Assembly (NCBI GenBank): GCA_030429545.1
Contig: JAUIFF010000004.1
Span: 124,001-188,000, forward strand
DNA from: Polyangia bacterium
GTDB taxonomy: Bacteria > Myxococcota_A > Polyangia > Nannocystales > Nannocystaceae
Reading direction: 5' to 3'
DNA: 64,000 nucleotides
Positions 16,299 through 25,839 of the stretch are shown in pieces. Below the pieces are notes generated by a model. That model was not told where the DNA came from. It did no database searches and saw only the letters and a list, made by a program, of their open reading frames with translations. The position numbers were made by a program, and so were the translations under genes. Position 1 is the stretch's first letter, and each line of letters opens with the position of its first letter.

Positions 16299-19200
16299 CT
16301 AGCCCGCAGGCTCGCCGAGCTCTAAGTCGAAGCCAAACACAACTTCTTTCTCCTCGTTGTCGTACAGGCGCACGCGCAGGTCGACGGCGTCGGTACTCGC
16401 GGCCATGTCTTCGGGAATCGGGATTTCGAGCGGGCGCTTGCCGTAGGCACGAATCACGTTTCGCTGCAGGACGACGGTCCATGCCTCGGTGCCGGCCGGG
16501 CGGGCGGCGACTTCAAAGTTGAGGTCAAACCGCCCCCGACGGTTGCGTCGCAGGGCGTCGTCTTGGACCCCGAACCAGCCGTGGATAATTCTTGTACTTA
16601 CAATAGGCTTGAAGGCCACCGTATCCGCGTCGTCGCCCGGGCTGTCGGTCGGGTTGTCGGACTTGCTGTCGTCCTCATCCGTGTCGGCATCTTCAACGTC
16701 CTCATCCACAACCTCGTCGTCGTCGTGCTCATCGGCGACATCCCGACCCTGCGGGGTTGCACCGGTGGTGGTCGAGGCCACGGTGTCGTCGCCCTGTTTT
16801 GGCTCGGCCTCGGTTTTTTTGCTGAGGGGTGAGGGGAGTTTGCCGAGGGTGCTCGGCTCGTTGGTGCGAAACGGGTCGCGGTAGGTTGTGTCGCGGCGTT
16901 GGCTCGGTGGGGCAACGGTCGACGGCGGTGTTTTTGGCTCGGGGGTGCGAAACGGGTCGCGAAAACCCGCACCGCTCGGGCTACCTGCGGGGTCGACACT
17001 CGAGGGCATGGGCGGGAGTGCGGGGGCCCCCGTATCCACGGTTGCGGTCTCAGCCCCAGGCTCTTCGTTGTCGTCGTCGTCTTGCTCGTCGTCGGGAAGT
17101 CGACTGGGGTCGGATGCTGGCACCCGGACATTGGGAAACACAAGCTCGGCAACCCCTTCGTCCGGTCCTTCGCGGCCGATGCGAATCGCTGGCCCGATCA
17201 GGCGCTTGATCTTGATGGGCCCGGCATAGAAGTCGCCATCTGGGTTTTCGAGGTTGCCCCGCAGGGACCAGCCAACACTGGTATGAGCCTCGGACTGCAT
17301 GCCGTGGATGTACTTGTAGAGCAGCCCGCCGCCGACCAAAATACATGTCGTTGCAATGACTGCCGGGCGAAGCAGGCCGGCAAACGTCTCTAGTGCCCGC
17401 GAGGCCATCCGTTCCGCCCGCGAAACGGCGGCCAGCAGGCCTAAAAATGCGGCGAACAGCAGGGCGCCAAATCCCGCTTTGTCGGCCGGGGTCCAGTGTT
17501 GGTAGGTGAGCTCGTAGACGCCATCGGTCGCGTTTTCGACGGCGAGGAGGGTTGGCTCGGTGCCATCGGAGCCCACCGGTCGACCGCCGCGAAACTTGCC
17601 CTCGCGCCGATCTTTTTGGGTGGCGATTGGCCCAGGTCCGTAGACCGGGACTTCGATCCACTCGAGTTCCTCCCCGGCCTTGGTCAGCTTCCAGCGGGGG
17701 TAGCCGGCGATGTTGAACTCTAGGCGGGTGTCGGGGCCGGCCCCGTCGAGGCGCACGCGGATACGTTCGTCGCGGTAGTTCTCCTCGAGCACCGTGACCT
17801 CACCCTCGCCATCGACTTCGGCGACATCGGTGGTGACATCGCGTTCCCAAACCTTGAGCTCGCCAAACCGGGCAACCTCGATCTCCTTGCGGCGACGGCC
17901 CTTGCGGGCGATGAAGTAACGCACCCGCAGGCGTCGGAGCATCTCTTCGCGCCCACTTTCGGGTTTGTGGATAAACGTCTCGCCGGGGGTAAACCCAAGC
18001 TTGTAGCTCGGGGTCTGTGTATAGGCAATCGCGTCGGTAAACGTGTGGTCGTGCCGGCGCGCGCGGTAGGCCAGGCGATAAAACTCGTCGGTGTTGTGTT
18101 TGCGGGCCGCCGCCCAGCGGACAAAGCGGGCGTAGTCCTGGTCGTAGCGGGCGGCCCTCAGCGGGTCTTTTTGGCGGTCGCGGTTGCGAAACCGTGTCAG
18201 CTGGAGGTCGCCGACATGGTGCTGATCCATCGAGTAGGTCTGGCCGATGATCACCGCGGCCCCCAGCAGCCCGGCAAACACGGCGACGCACATGGCCGGG
18301 GCATAGCGGGGTCGCAGCTTACCCGAACGGTGCGGCACCGGTCGCATGTAGCGGCGGTAGGTTGTCGCAATGGCGGTGGTACTGAGCCCGGCGGCGATAA
18401 AAAAGATCGGTTTGGCGGAGGTCAAAAACCGCTGGTATTGAAGGTGGCGAAAACCTTCGCTGAGCCAGTCGAGCCGAAACATCCAAAAGAAATCGGACTG
18501 CGACATAAACCACAGACATAGCCCAAAAGACAGGCCGAACTTGAGGGTTCGATTGCCGCGGGCAAACCCGTAAACGATACCCAAAAACACCGCGGCACCC
18601 ACCGCGTGGGGCATGTTGCGGGTCCATCGACCCTTGAGCATTTCGATGAGCAGGTTGCCGAGGTCGCTGTGTAAGACCCCGTAGCTACCCATCCAGTGGC
18701 GATGGGCAACCAGCGGCAAGACCCACCAGGCGGCGATGCACATGCCGATGAGTGCGGTTGTGCCGGTGGCGACGAGTGTGCGGGCCAATCCGGTTCGCGA
18801 GCGAATGCCGACGATCGCGGCGAAAAACGTACTGCCGGCGACGGTCAGCGGCAGCACGATCGGGTGGGTCAACAGCGCCAGTCCCAAAAGACAGCCGGGC
18901 ATGACGAGCTTGCGCAGCGACAGGCTGGTGGCATTGCCGTGGTCGAGCGCCCGCGCAAGCCCGGCAAAGGCCCACCATACCAGGGCCGTGGCCAACGGCT
19001 GCAGCCAGACACCGTAATAAACTGTGTATCGCCATCCACCTTCGCGCAGCGAGCCCGGGTCCCACAAAATTAGGACACCGGCAATCGCGGCACACAGGCG
19101 CGACAGTCCCATCATCCGGGCCACCCGCACGAGGACCAGACCGCAGCCAATAAATGCAGATGCAAAAATCAAGGCGTAGCACTGGGCCCACGGGAGGTAG

Positions 19201-19547
19201 CCAAACGACAGCGTGCGCAGGGCGGCCATCAACATGTCGCCCATCGGCGGGTAAAGCTCGCCGATCGGAAACCCGAAATACCAGTGTGGGCTCCAACCGC
19301 TGAGGTGCCCGGCCTTGAGGGTTTCGTAGTAGATCCAGGCCCGGCCCATGTGCACCGGGTGGTCCTGGCTCATCGGCATAATCCCGGCCGGGATCGGCCA
19401 CAGAATAAACACCCCAGCTGCGAGCACCATGAGGTAGGGCCACAGCGGCGCGAGCCGGCGTAGTTTGTGCGCCCAGCCAAACCATGCGGCGAAGCGTGCA
19501 AGTGTGCTTCGATTGCGATTGCTGGCTGTGGAACGGGCTTGGTTCAC
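16299..19547 (-). CDS. Large PTPS_related-type polytopic membrane protein
   Basis: A 1082-residue protein. The N-terminal half has about eleven transmembrane helices with the signature DHPVHMGRAWIYYE and HWYFGFPIGELYPPMGD, typical of the membrane family called 6-pyruvoyl-tetrahydropterin-synthase-related; these resemble GT-C glycosyltransferases rather than true PTPS. A periplasmic beta domain (about 470-640) and more helices follow. A long disordered Pro/Asp/Glu-rich insert (about 795-960) contains a duplicated RDPFRTPEP/RDPFRTNEP motif and acidic runs, before a C-terminal beta domain. GTG start at 19547. Divergent from the GT2 operon at 19793, which suggests a role in envelope polysaccharide assembly. 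Confidence 0.65.
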   Translation of the reverse strand: MNQARSTASNRNRSTLARFAAWFGWAHKLRRLAPLWPYLMVLAAGVFILWPIPAGIMPMSQDHPVHMGRAWIYYETLKAGHLSGWSPHWYFGFPIGELYPPMGDMLMAALRTLSFGYLPWAQCYALIFASAFIGCGLVLVRVARMMGLSRLCAAIAGVLILWDPGSLREGGWRYTVYYGVWLQPLATALVWWAFAGLARALDHGNATSLSLRKLVMPGCLLGLALLTHPIVLPLTVAGSTFFAAIVGIRSRTGLARTLVATGTTALIGMCIAAWWVLPLVAHRHWMGSYGVLHSDLGNLLIEMLKGRWTRNMPHAVGAAVFLGIVYGFARGNRTLKFGLSFGLCLWFMSQSDFFWMFRLDWLSEGFRHLQYQRFLTSAKPIFFIAAGLSTTAIATTYRRYMRPVPHRSGKLRPRYAPAMCVAVFAGLLGAAVIIGQTYSMDQHHVGDLQLTRFRNRDRQKDPLRAARYDQDYARFVRWAAARKHNTDEFYRLAYRARRHDHTFTDAIAYTQTPSYKLGFTPGETFIHKPESGREEMLRRLRVRYFIARKGRRRKEIEVARFGELKVWERDVTTDVAEVDGEGEVTVLEENYRDERIRVRLDGAGPDTRLEFNIAGYPRWKLTKAGEELEWIEVPVYGPGPIATQKDRREGKFRGGRPVGSDGTEPTLLAVENATDGVYELTYQHWTPADKAGFGALLFAAFLGLLAAVSRAERMASRALETFAGLLRPAVIATTCILVGGGLLYKYIHGMQSEAHTSVGWSLRGNLENPDGDFYAGPIKIKRLIGPAIRIGREGPDEGVAELVFPNVRVPASDPSRLPDDEQDDDDNEEPGAETATVDTGAPALPPMPSSVDPAGSPSGAGFRDPFRTPEPKTPPSTVAPPSQRRDTTYRDPFRTNEPSTLGKLPSPLSKKTEAEPKQGDDTVASTTTGATPQGRDVADEHDDDEVVDEDVEDADTDEDDSKSDNPTDSPGDDADTVAFKPIVSTRIIHGWFGVQDDALRRNRRGRFDLNFEVAARPAGTEAWTVVLQRNVIRAYGKRPLEIPIPEDMAASTDAVDLRVRLYDNEEKEVVFGFDLELGEPAG

Positions 19548-19792
19548 GACGGCGGGGTGACTTTATCGGGGTGAAAAACCTGTGCAAGCTACTGTCCGGT
19601 TGTACGTTTTTCCAGCGAGACCACGAGGGGGAGTCGATGATTTTGGCGGTCGGGTAGTGAGGATTCTCTGGCCTGCTGGTAAACGCGACTTTTGCCGTCT
19701 ATCGGTTTTGTCCCCGCGGCGGCTGTGATAGTGATGGCGACCGCACGTGCCGGAATTCCCCGGCACCGCAAAGCAAAGGTACCGACGCGGCC

Positions 19793-20728
19793 ATGCAAGC
19801 AGACCCCCAAGCGGGCCCGGAGCGCAACCCCGAGACCCCGGTGATGGACCCCAAAGCCGGGTTTTCCATTGTGATTCCCGCCTACAACGAAGAGCGTGGC
19901 GCGGGCCCGGTGATGGCCGAGTTGCTCGAAACCCTCAAGACCCAGCTCGACCCCGAGATTCCCGTGGAGGTGCTCGTTGTCGACGACGGCTCGTCCGACC
20001 GTACCTGCGAGGTGATTGCCCCGTTCGAGGGCGATGTTCTCCGGCTCGTTCGCCACCCGCGAAACCGCGGCTACGGGGCGGCGATCAAGACTGGGATTTT
20101 GCACGCAAAACACCCGTGGATCATGATTACCGACGCCGACGGGACCTATCCCAATGAGTTCATTCCGGCACTTTTGGCCGAGCGCGATTTTCACGAAATG
20201 GTGGTCGGAGCCCGGACCGGCGAAAAGGCCCACATCCCACTCATTCGCCGTCCGCCCAAATGGGTGTTGCGCAAGCTCGCCTCGATCCTGAGCCGCCAGG
20301 ATATCCCCGACCTCAACAGCGGGATGCGGATCTTTCGCAAGGACTTGGCGAAGAAGTTTGAGAACATTCTGCCCAATAAGTTTTCCTATACAACGACCAT
20401 TACGCTGGCGATGTTCTCGGCCGGCTACCATGTCAAATACGTGCCGATCAACTACCTGCGGCGCGAGGGACTCTCGAAGATCCGTCCGATCCAGGACACC
20501 CTCAACTTCCTCAAGTTGATCATCCGCACGATCATGTATTTCGACCCGCTGCGGGTGTTTTTGCCGATCTCGTTGCTGTTTATCGCCGCCTCGATCGCGG
20601 TCGCTGTGAGCAGCTATTACATCACCGGCGTGGTCATGGATGTGACGACCGTGCTGCTGTTTGTCACCGGCTTTCAGATGCTTGCGCTGGGCATGATCGC
20701 CGACATGCTCAACCGCAGGATTCCGTGA
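19793..20728 (+). CDS. Family 2 glycosyltransferase (polyprenyl-phosphate type)
   Basis: A 311-residue GT2 enzyme. The GT-A domain (about 20-235) shows FSIVIPAYNEERG, VDDGSSD, the metal motif in MITDADGTYP, and NSGMRIFRK. Two C-terminal transmembrane helices (about 255-300) match dolichyl-phosphate-mannose-synthase-like proteins that load a sugar on undecaprenyl phosphate at the inner membrane. ATG at 19793. It is the first of four closely spaced forward genes (flippase-like, methyltransferase, heparinase-like), so it probably supplies a lipid-linked sugar for a surface polysaccharide. The sugar is not deducible. Confidence 0.85.
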   Translation: MQADPQAGPERNPETPVMDPKAGFSIVIPAYNEERGAGPVMAELLETLKTQLDPEIPVEVLVVDDGSSDRTCEVIAPFEGDVLRLVRHPRNRGYGAAIKTGILHAKHPWIMITDADGTYPNEFIPALLAERDFHEMVVGARTGEKAHIPLIRRPPKWVLRKLASILSRQDIPDLNSGMRIFRKDLAKKFENILPNKFSYTTTITLAMFSAGYHVKYVPINYLRREGLSKIRPIQDTLNFLKLIIRTIMYFDPLRVFLPISLLFIAASIAVAVSSYYITGVVMDVTTVLLFVTGFQMLALGMIADMLNRRIP

Positions 20729-20806
20729 ACCACCAGCCCCACCTGGTTGTTCGGGCAGGCGCATGGTCAGCCGCGCCTGGAGGGCCGGGCGAGTGGGAGA
20801 CGACCG

Positions 20807-21904
20807 GTGGCTGACGATCACACCGGGGCTGACGCGGGCAAGCAAGATGTTGATACATCTTGTTTGCGCGATGGTGCTGGCGAGGGGACCGACGTGGGCG
20901 AGGCCGACGGGGCTGCACAGCTGTCGAGCGGGCGCCCGGGATGGCTCAATTGGCGGATCATCCCCAGCCTGCTGGTGACCTTTGCCGTGCTTTACCTGTT
21001 GGTGCGCTACCTCGCAGGCGCCGACGAGTTTTTGGCTGCCTTGGCGACGGCCGACTTTCGCCTGTTGCCGCTCGCGTTTGTGTGGTTGTTTGCCAACCTC
21101 CTGCTCTCGGCCGTGCGCTGGCGGTTAATCCTGCGGGCGATGGGCCACCGCATTGGCATGCTGCCGGCCCTCAACGCGATTTTGTCGGCCTGGCCCGTGG
21201 CTGTCCTCACGCCCTCACGCGCGGGGGATATCGTGCGGGCGTTTAGTGTCCGCGACCGCGTACCGGTGATGGCGGGGGCCGGGAGCGTGGTCGCCGAGAA
21301 GGTCATCGACATCCAGAGTTTGTGTTGTGTCACCCTGGTCGGCACGCTCATCAGCGGTATGTACTTGTGGGCAGGTTTGGCCGGAGCCCTACTTGTGGGT
21401 GCGTGGACAGCAATTTTTGTGCTCGCCAAAGGTCGCACCTGGGTGCTCAAAATTCGCCTGCTTCGCCCGTTGCACGACAAGCTCACGCGCCTGCTGTCGG
21501 CGTTTGATGCCCTGCTGTCGGCGCCTAAGCTGCTATTGGCCGTGGTCGCGACATCGGTCACCGCCTGGATTTTTGCCCTGGCGATTCTCTACACATTGTT
21601 GCAGGTCACCGGGGCCGGTATTTCGCTGCCGACCACCGTCGCGCTTTGGCCCCTGGCGGTGTTTGTCGGCGTGTTGCCGCTCACGCTCGCTGGTATGGGC
21701 ACCCGCGACGCAGCGTTTTTATATCTGCTGATCCTGACCCTCGGCGAAGTCGACCGTGGGGCGGTTATCGCCGCGACGATCGGCTACTCACTGATCGGGG
21801 CCTGGGTGTTTGGAATCATCGGGATCCCGTTTACCATCCGGCTCTTCCTTTCGCGGGGTGCAGCCGCTAAACCCACCGCCGCGCGAGGCAACACTACGAA
21901 CTAG
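20807..21904 (+). CDS. LPG-synthase-TM/UPF0104 flippase-like membrane protein
   Basis: About 365 residues with a polar N-terminal extension (to about residue 40), then eight or so transmembrane helices characteristic of the lysylphosphatidylglycerol-synthase transmembrane/UPF0104 family: LLSAVRWRLILRAMGH, AILSAWPVAVLTPSRAGDIVRA, GAGSVVAEKVIDIQSL, LPLTLAGMGTRDAAFLYLL. Such proteins often accompany GT2 enzymes and are proposed to move lipid-linked intermediates. I chose the GTG at 20807, with GGGAG seven bases upstream; the frame opens at 20747. The stop is 10 bp before the methyltransferase start, so they are probably one transcript. Confidence 0.75.
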   Translation: MADDHTGADAGKQDVDTSCLRDGAGEGTDVGEADGAAQLSSGRPGWLNWRIIPSLLVTFAVLYLLVRYLAGADEFLAALATADFRLLPLAFVWLFANLLLSAVRWRLILRAMGHRIGMLPALNAILSAWPVAVLTPSRAGDIVRAFSVRDRVPVMAGAGSVVAEKVIDIQSLCCVTLVGTLISGMYLWAGLAGALLVGAWTAIFVLAKGRTWVLKIRLLRPLHDKLTRLLSAFDALLSAPKLLLAVVATSVTAWIFALAILYTLLQVTGAGISLPTTVALWPLAVFVGVLPLTLAGMGTRDAAFLYLLILTLGEVDRGAVIAATIGYSLIGAWVFGIIGIPFTIRLFLSRGAAAKPTAARGNTTN

Positions 21905-21914
21905 GAAGTACATC

Positions 21915-22667
21915 ATGACGGCAACAAGCCACGAGCAACACGAGCACCGCGGGGTGATGGGAAGTGAATATGCAACGGGTCGGATCAAGGCCCCGCAGTT
22001 GGTGTTTCGCTACCGCGTCCGCGCCCTGCTTGCCACCCAATCGCTCCACGACCGCCGTGGTCGGCAAAACGAATATCGCGTGTTGGAGCTCGGCGCCGCC
22101 GAGGGGCGCACCCTGTTGGCGATTCGCGAGCTGCTCGGCACCCGTGGCCAGTTTGACGGCATCGAGCTGTCCGACGAGTTGTTGGCCGCAGCCCCCGAGA
22201 TGCCGGCCGACACCAAGCTGCACAAGGGCGACGTGATGAACCTGCCCGAGCAGATCGAAGCCGAGAGCTACGACCTGTGCACTGCGCTGGCGGTGTTGGA
22301 GCACCTGCCCGACCCGGTCGCCGCCCTGCGCGAGGCCTACCGTTGCCTCAAGCCCGGCGGGGTGCTGGTTGCCACCTGTCCCAACCCGTTTTGGGACGAC
22401 GTCGCCGGAGCCCTCAAAATGGTCGCCGACGAGGCCCACGAGCAGGAGCTCGACGCCAAGGCCATGAAGAAGATGGCCGCCGAAGCTGGCTTTATCGACA
22501 TTACCTTTCGCCCATTTATGTGGGCACCCGTCGGCGTGTTGCCGTACGCCAAGGTCCCGGTCGACCCCGGCCTCTCGCTCAAAATCGACAAGTTGGTCCA
22601 GCGCCTGCGGGTGTTCAACTTTGGCTTTGTCAACCAGGCGATCGTCGCCCAAAAGCCGACCTCGTAG
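21915..22667 (+). CDS. Class I SAM-dependent methyltransferase
   Basis: A 250-residue methyltransferase (type 11). Motif I is VLELGAAEGRTLL, the acidic end of beta-2 is DGIELSDELL, motif IV is YDLCTALAVLEHLPDP, and LKPGGVLVATCPNP follows. The substrate is unknown; in this operon a lipid-linked sugar or glycan terminus is plausible. The ATG at 21915 was chosen because upstream in-frame codons overlap the previous gene and look non-homologous. Positioned third in the GT2 operon. Confidence 0.8.
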   Translation: MTATSHEQHEHRGVMGSEYATGRIKAPQLVFRYRVRALLATQSLHDRRGRQNEYRVLELGAAEGRTLLAIRELLGTRGQFDGIELSDELLAAAPEMPADTKLHKGDVMNLPEQIEAESYDLCTALAVLEHLPDPVAALREAYRCLKPGGVLVATCPNPFWDDVAGALKMVADEAHEQELDAKAMKKMAAEAGFIDITFRPFMWAPVGVLPYAKVPVDPGLSLKIDKLVQRLRVFNFGFVNQAIVAQKPTS

Positions 22668-22720
22668 CTGGCAAGCCCAACCACTTAAACTGAATCTTTA
22701 CTAAATTTGTAGGTACAAAG

Positions 22721-24430
22721 ATGACCGAACAAGCCGAAGCCCCAGCGACCGAAGCCACCAAAACCGCGACCGTCACCGCCAGGCCCGAGCGCTTTCCCCA
22801 GCCGCCGCCTGGCCACCGCGATTGGTATGCGTTTGAAGCCCTGCGGGCGTTGCCACGGATCATCTTGATGATCGACAAAAACCCGCTTTCGGCCACCTAC
22901 GGCTGTTTTGACCGCGAATTTTGGCACTACCGTACCGTCGATTTCCCCTGTGCCATGAACCAGGAATTTTGCCTGGCCCTGGCGATGGCCTACGCCCATC
23001 CGTTTCCCAACAATCCCTATTACCAAAACCAACGTATGCGCGAGCTGGTGATCGCCGCGATCGAGTTTGCCAAAAAAAGCTCCCACAGCGACGGCTCGTG
23101 CGACGACTACTTCCCGTTTGAGCGCGCGCTTGGGGCCCTGGTGTTTTCGACCTACGCGATGACCGAGGCCTACCAGTTGCTCGACCTTTCACGGCCTGAC
23201 CTGGTCGAGTTTTTCCGGCTGCGCGGCGACTGGTTGCGCAACCACAACGAGACCGGGCAGCTGGCCAACCACCAGGCCCTGGCCGCGCTCGCGCTCTACA
23301 ACGTCTTTTTGGTCACCGGCGACCCAGTTTACCGCGAGGCCTCCAATTCGTTTCGCGACCTCACGCTGTCGTGGCAACACGCCGAGGGATGGTTTCAGGA
23401 GTACGAGGGCGCCGACCCGGGCTACCACTCGTGCAGCATCGATTTTTTGGCCAAGCTGTACCAAAAGTCAGGCGATGAGTCGCTCGTCGAACCGCTGAAA
23501 AACGCCGTCGAGTTTGCCACCTATTTTATGCACCCCGATGGCTCCTATGCCGGCGAGTACGGCAGCCGCAACACCTATCACTTTTACCCGCACGGGTTTG
23601 AGGTGATGGCCAAGTTTAGCAAGGGGGCCGCCCGCGTGGCCGAGACCTTCTTGCAGCGGGGGATGCCCGAGCGCCGTCGCTACTACAACGACGACAACCG
23701 CATGTGTGCGCACTATGTCTACGACTGGTTTCAGTCGTGGCTCGACTACCACCCCGAGCGCCACGGCACACTCGACGACCACCGCGGGCCGTTTACCCGC
23801 TACTTCGACGACGCCAAGATCCTCGTCAAAAAGACCCACAAATACTACGCCGTGGTTTCGCTGGCCAAGGGTGGCGTGATCAAGGTGTTTAGCGACGATG
23901 GGCCGGTCTACTCCGACACGGGTGTCCTGACACGGACCGAGGGCGGCAGCGTGCTGGTGCCCCACCTCGTCGACGACCGCCACAAAATCGATGTATCTGC
24001 ACTCGAGTCGGGGCGCGTGGAGATCACCGGGGTGATGAGCAAGCGCAAGCACCAGCTGTCGAGCCCGACCAAACAAATGGCCTTTCGCGCGATGAACCTC
24101 AGCGTCGGCCGGTTTAGTGCCAACCTGGTCCGCGGGACATTGCAAAAGATCCTCATCACCGGCAAACCCCGGACCGAAGTTCGGTTTTGCCGGACCATCG
24201 AGCTGACCGACGACGACATCAAAATCGCCGACAAGTTGGACGCCAGCGGTAGCAACGATCGCTTTGACCGGCTGCTGGTGGGCTCCGACGCGACGTCGAT
24301 TTACGTGGCGAACTCCAACGTGTTCCAAGAGTCGGTGCTGCTGCCGTGGATCGACCTACGCGACCAGGTGCCCGGGCTCAATGAGCGGCGCGAGGTGACG
24401 TTTCCGGTCCGGTCTGTGTTTGGCGGGTAG
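22721..24430 (+). CDS. Heparinase II/III-like or alginate-lyase-like protein
   Basis: A 569-residue protein without signal peptide. The N-terminal 350 residues look like an (alpha/alpha) toroid (NQEFCLALAMAYAHPF, DGSCDDYFPFERALGALVFS, NHNETGQLANHQALAALALY, HPDGSYAGEYGSRNTYHFYPHG), and the C-terminal part is beta-rich, as in heparinase II/III-like lyases. Tyr, His and Asn residues typical of such sites are present, but assignment of catalytic residues is not safe. The absence of an export signal makes a biosynthetic or modifying role likelier than degradation of external glycans. A TGTAGGTACA palindrome lies 4 bp before the start, at 22708-22717. Last gene of the GT2 operon. Confidence 0.55.
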   Translation: MTEQAEAPATEATKTATVTARPERFPQPPPGHRDWYAFEALRALPRIILMIDKNPLSATYGCFDREFWHYRTVDFPCAMNQEFCLALAMAYAHPFPNNPYYQNQRMRELVIAAIEFAKKSSHSDGSCDDYFPFERALGALVFSTYAMTEAYQLLDLSRPDLVEFFRLRGDWLRNHNETGQLANHQALAALALYNVFLVTGDPVYREASNSFRDLTLSWQHAEGWFQEYEGADPGYHSCSIDFLAKLYQKSGDESLVEPLKNAVEFATYFMHPDGSYAGEYGSRNTYHFYPHGFEVMAKFSKGAARVAETFLQRGMPERRRYYNDDNRMCAHYVYDWFQSWLDYHPERHGTLDDHRGPFTRYFDDAKILVKKTHKYYAVVSLAKGGVIKVFSDDGPVYSDTGVLTRTEGGSVLVPHLVDDRHKIDVSALESGRVEITGVMSKRKHQLSSPTKQMAFRAMNLSVGRFSANLVRGTLQKILITGKPRTEVRFCRTIELTDDDIKIADKLDASGSNDRFDRLLVGSDATSIYVANSNVFQESVLLPWIDLRDQVPGLNERREVTFPVRSVFGG

Positions 24431-24598
24431 GGGACGGCTGCCTTGGCCGTGGATCGGCCCAAAGCGCAGTCACCCTCGGCGACAAGCTCACCGCAAATCC
24501 TGTGTGGGACACGTGGTGGGCGAGTAATCGCCGCGACATTGTGTTTAGGCGGGAGTGGATGGCATCGTCCCCTGGTGTTGGCCCAGCAAAGGCTACGT

Positions 24599-25714
24599 CT
24601 ACGAAGCTGGGCCGATGGCAAACGCCCTTAGGTTTTGTGGGAACTCGCTGACGAGTTCGGGCGTCGCGGCGGCGTAGATGCCACGCACGTAGAGATTCCC
24701 GTATGGGGAAAGACCATAAAGGTCCTCGGTCACCTCAAAAAAGTCGTCGTAGGAACTCGGGTCAAAATCCATCCACGTGTACCACTCGACGCCATTTTCA
24801 GACATCTGGTAGTTGCCGGCGTAGTTGATACAGTGAATCAGGTCGGCGGGGTTATTGACAAGTTGGTCGAGCTCGTTGGCCATCGCAAATTGCATCCCGT
24901 TCGATGCGACCCACTCGATGACTGGAAAGAAGTGAAACTCGTCGTCGATTTGACACCGAAGTGTCCCGGCGAGGTCGGCAACTGTCTCCCCGCCCTCGAG
25001 CACACGATAAAAATCAAACTCGCCTTCGACCTCCCCGGTCTCGGCCGTCACGACCAACTCACCACTAGGCCGCGAAGTGAACGACACAACCTCGCGATCG
25101 AGTGGAATATCGAGTGTCGTCTCTGACAGCACACTTCCATCCTCATAGCAATGCTCGCGGATGACCCACGCCGCCATGGTTTTCTCGATTGAGAACAGTG
25201 CACCTGCCTTGGTCACTTCGATGCCGAACTGCGGCGCGGCAAAGGACCATCGCGACTCGAGCTCGCCGCTGGGGGGAAACCCGGGGAGGTCAAACAACTC
25301 GTTTCCATCCTCAGAAAGCCCCAAAAACGCGAGTTCGGGCACCAGGCAAGGATCGACCGGTTCGCTCGTATCATCTGTTTCGCTGTCGGAGGTTGTCGAC
25401 TCCGTGCTCGTTGTCGGCCCCGTGCTCGTTGTCGACTCTGTGGTTGTCGGCGACGTGGTTGTCGACGATGTGGTCGTCGGCGATGTGGTTGTCGTGGTGG
25501 TCGGGTCGGGGTCTGTCGTTGCGTCCGTGGTGTCCCCAGTGCTTGTAGGCCCCGCGGTCGTTGGTGCCGACGTCTCGTCCGTGCTGGTCTGCGCGGTCGA
25601 TGTCGACGAAGCGGGCATGGTGTCGGTTTCGGTGCCCTCCATGGATTGACAGCCAATGCCCACAAAGAGCGAAAGTGCGGGTAATAGGCCTCGAAGATAG
25701 TGAACTACTAGCAT
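24599..25714 (-). CDS. Thr-rich lipoprotein, unknown C-terminal domain
   Basis: A 371-residue lipoprotein: signal MLVVHYLRGLLPALSLFVGIGC-Q, then about 110 residues of Thr/Ser repeats (TTTTTTSPTTTSSTTT type) encoded by slippage-prone trinucleotide repeats near 25390-25560, then a globular beta-rich domain of about 220 residues with a few cysteines (VDPCLVP, REHCYE, LRCQID, IHCINYAG). No family recognised. The longer frame to 25900 adds a polar leader, so I start at the ATG at 25714. It ends a reverse run with the two vWA lipoproteins and the CHAT protein, so co-expression is possible despite the 125-bp gap. Confidence 0.65.
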   Translation of the reverse strand: MLVVHYLRGLLPALSLFVGIGCQSMEGTETDTMPASSTSTAQTSTDETSAPTTAGPTSTGDTTDATTDPDPTTTTTTSPTTTSSTTTSPTTTESTTSTGPTTSTESTTSDSETDDTSEPVDPCLVPELAFLGLSEDGNELFDLPGFPPSGELESRWSFAAPQFGIEVTKAGALFSIEKTMAAWVIREHCYEDGSVLSETTLDIPLDREVVSFTSRPSGELVVTAETGEVEGEFDFYRVLEGGETVADLAGTLRCQIDDEFHFFPVIEWVASNGMQFAMANELDQLVNNPADLIHCINYAGNYQMSENGVEWYTWMDFDPSSYDDFFEVTEDLYGLSPYGNLYVRGIYAAATPELVSEFPQNLRAFAIGPAS

Positions 25715-25839
25715 AGCCCGGCGACGACCCGTCGCGCCTGGATATTCATCCGACAGTCGGCGCGCGTGCACACGATGAAGGTTGTTGTGCGATGCAAACT
25801 CTTCGGCGCGAGTCGACACGCGAGAGAAGCCACGGGCTG

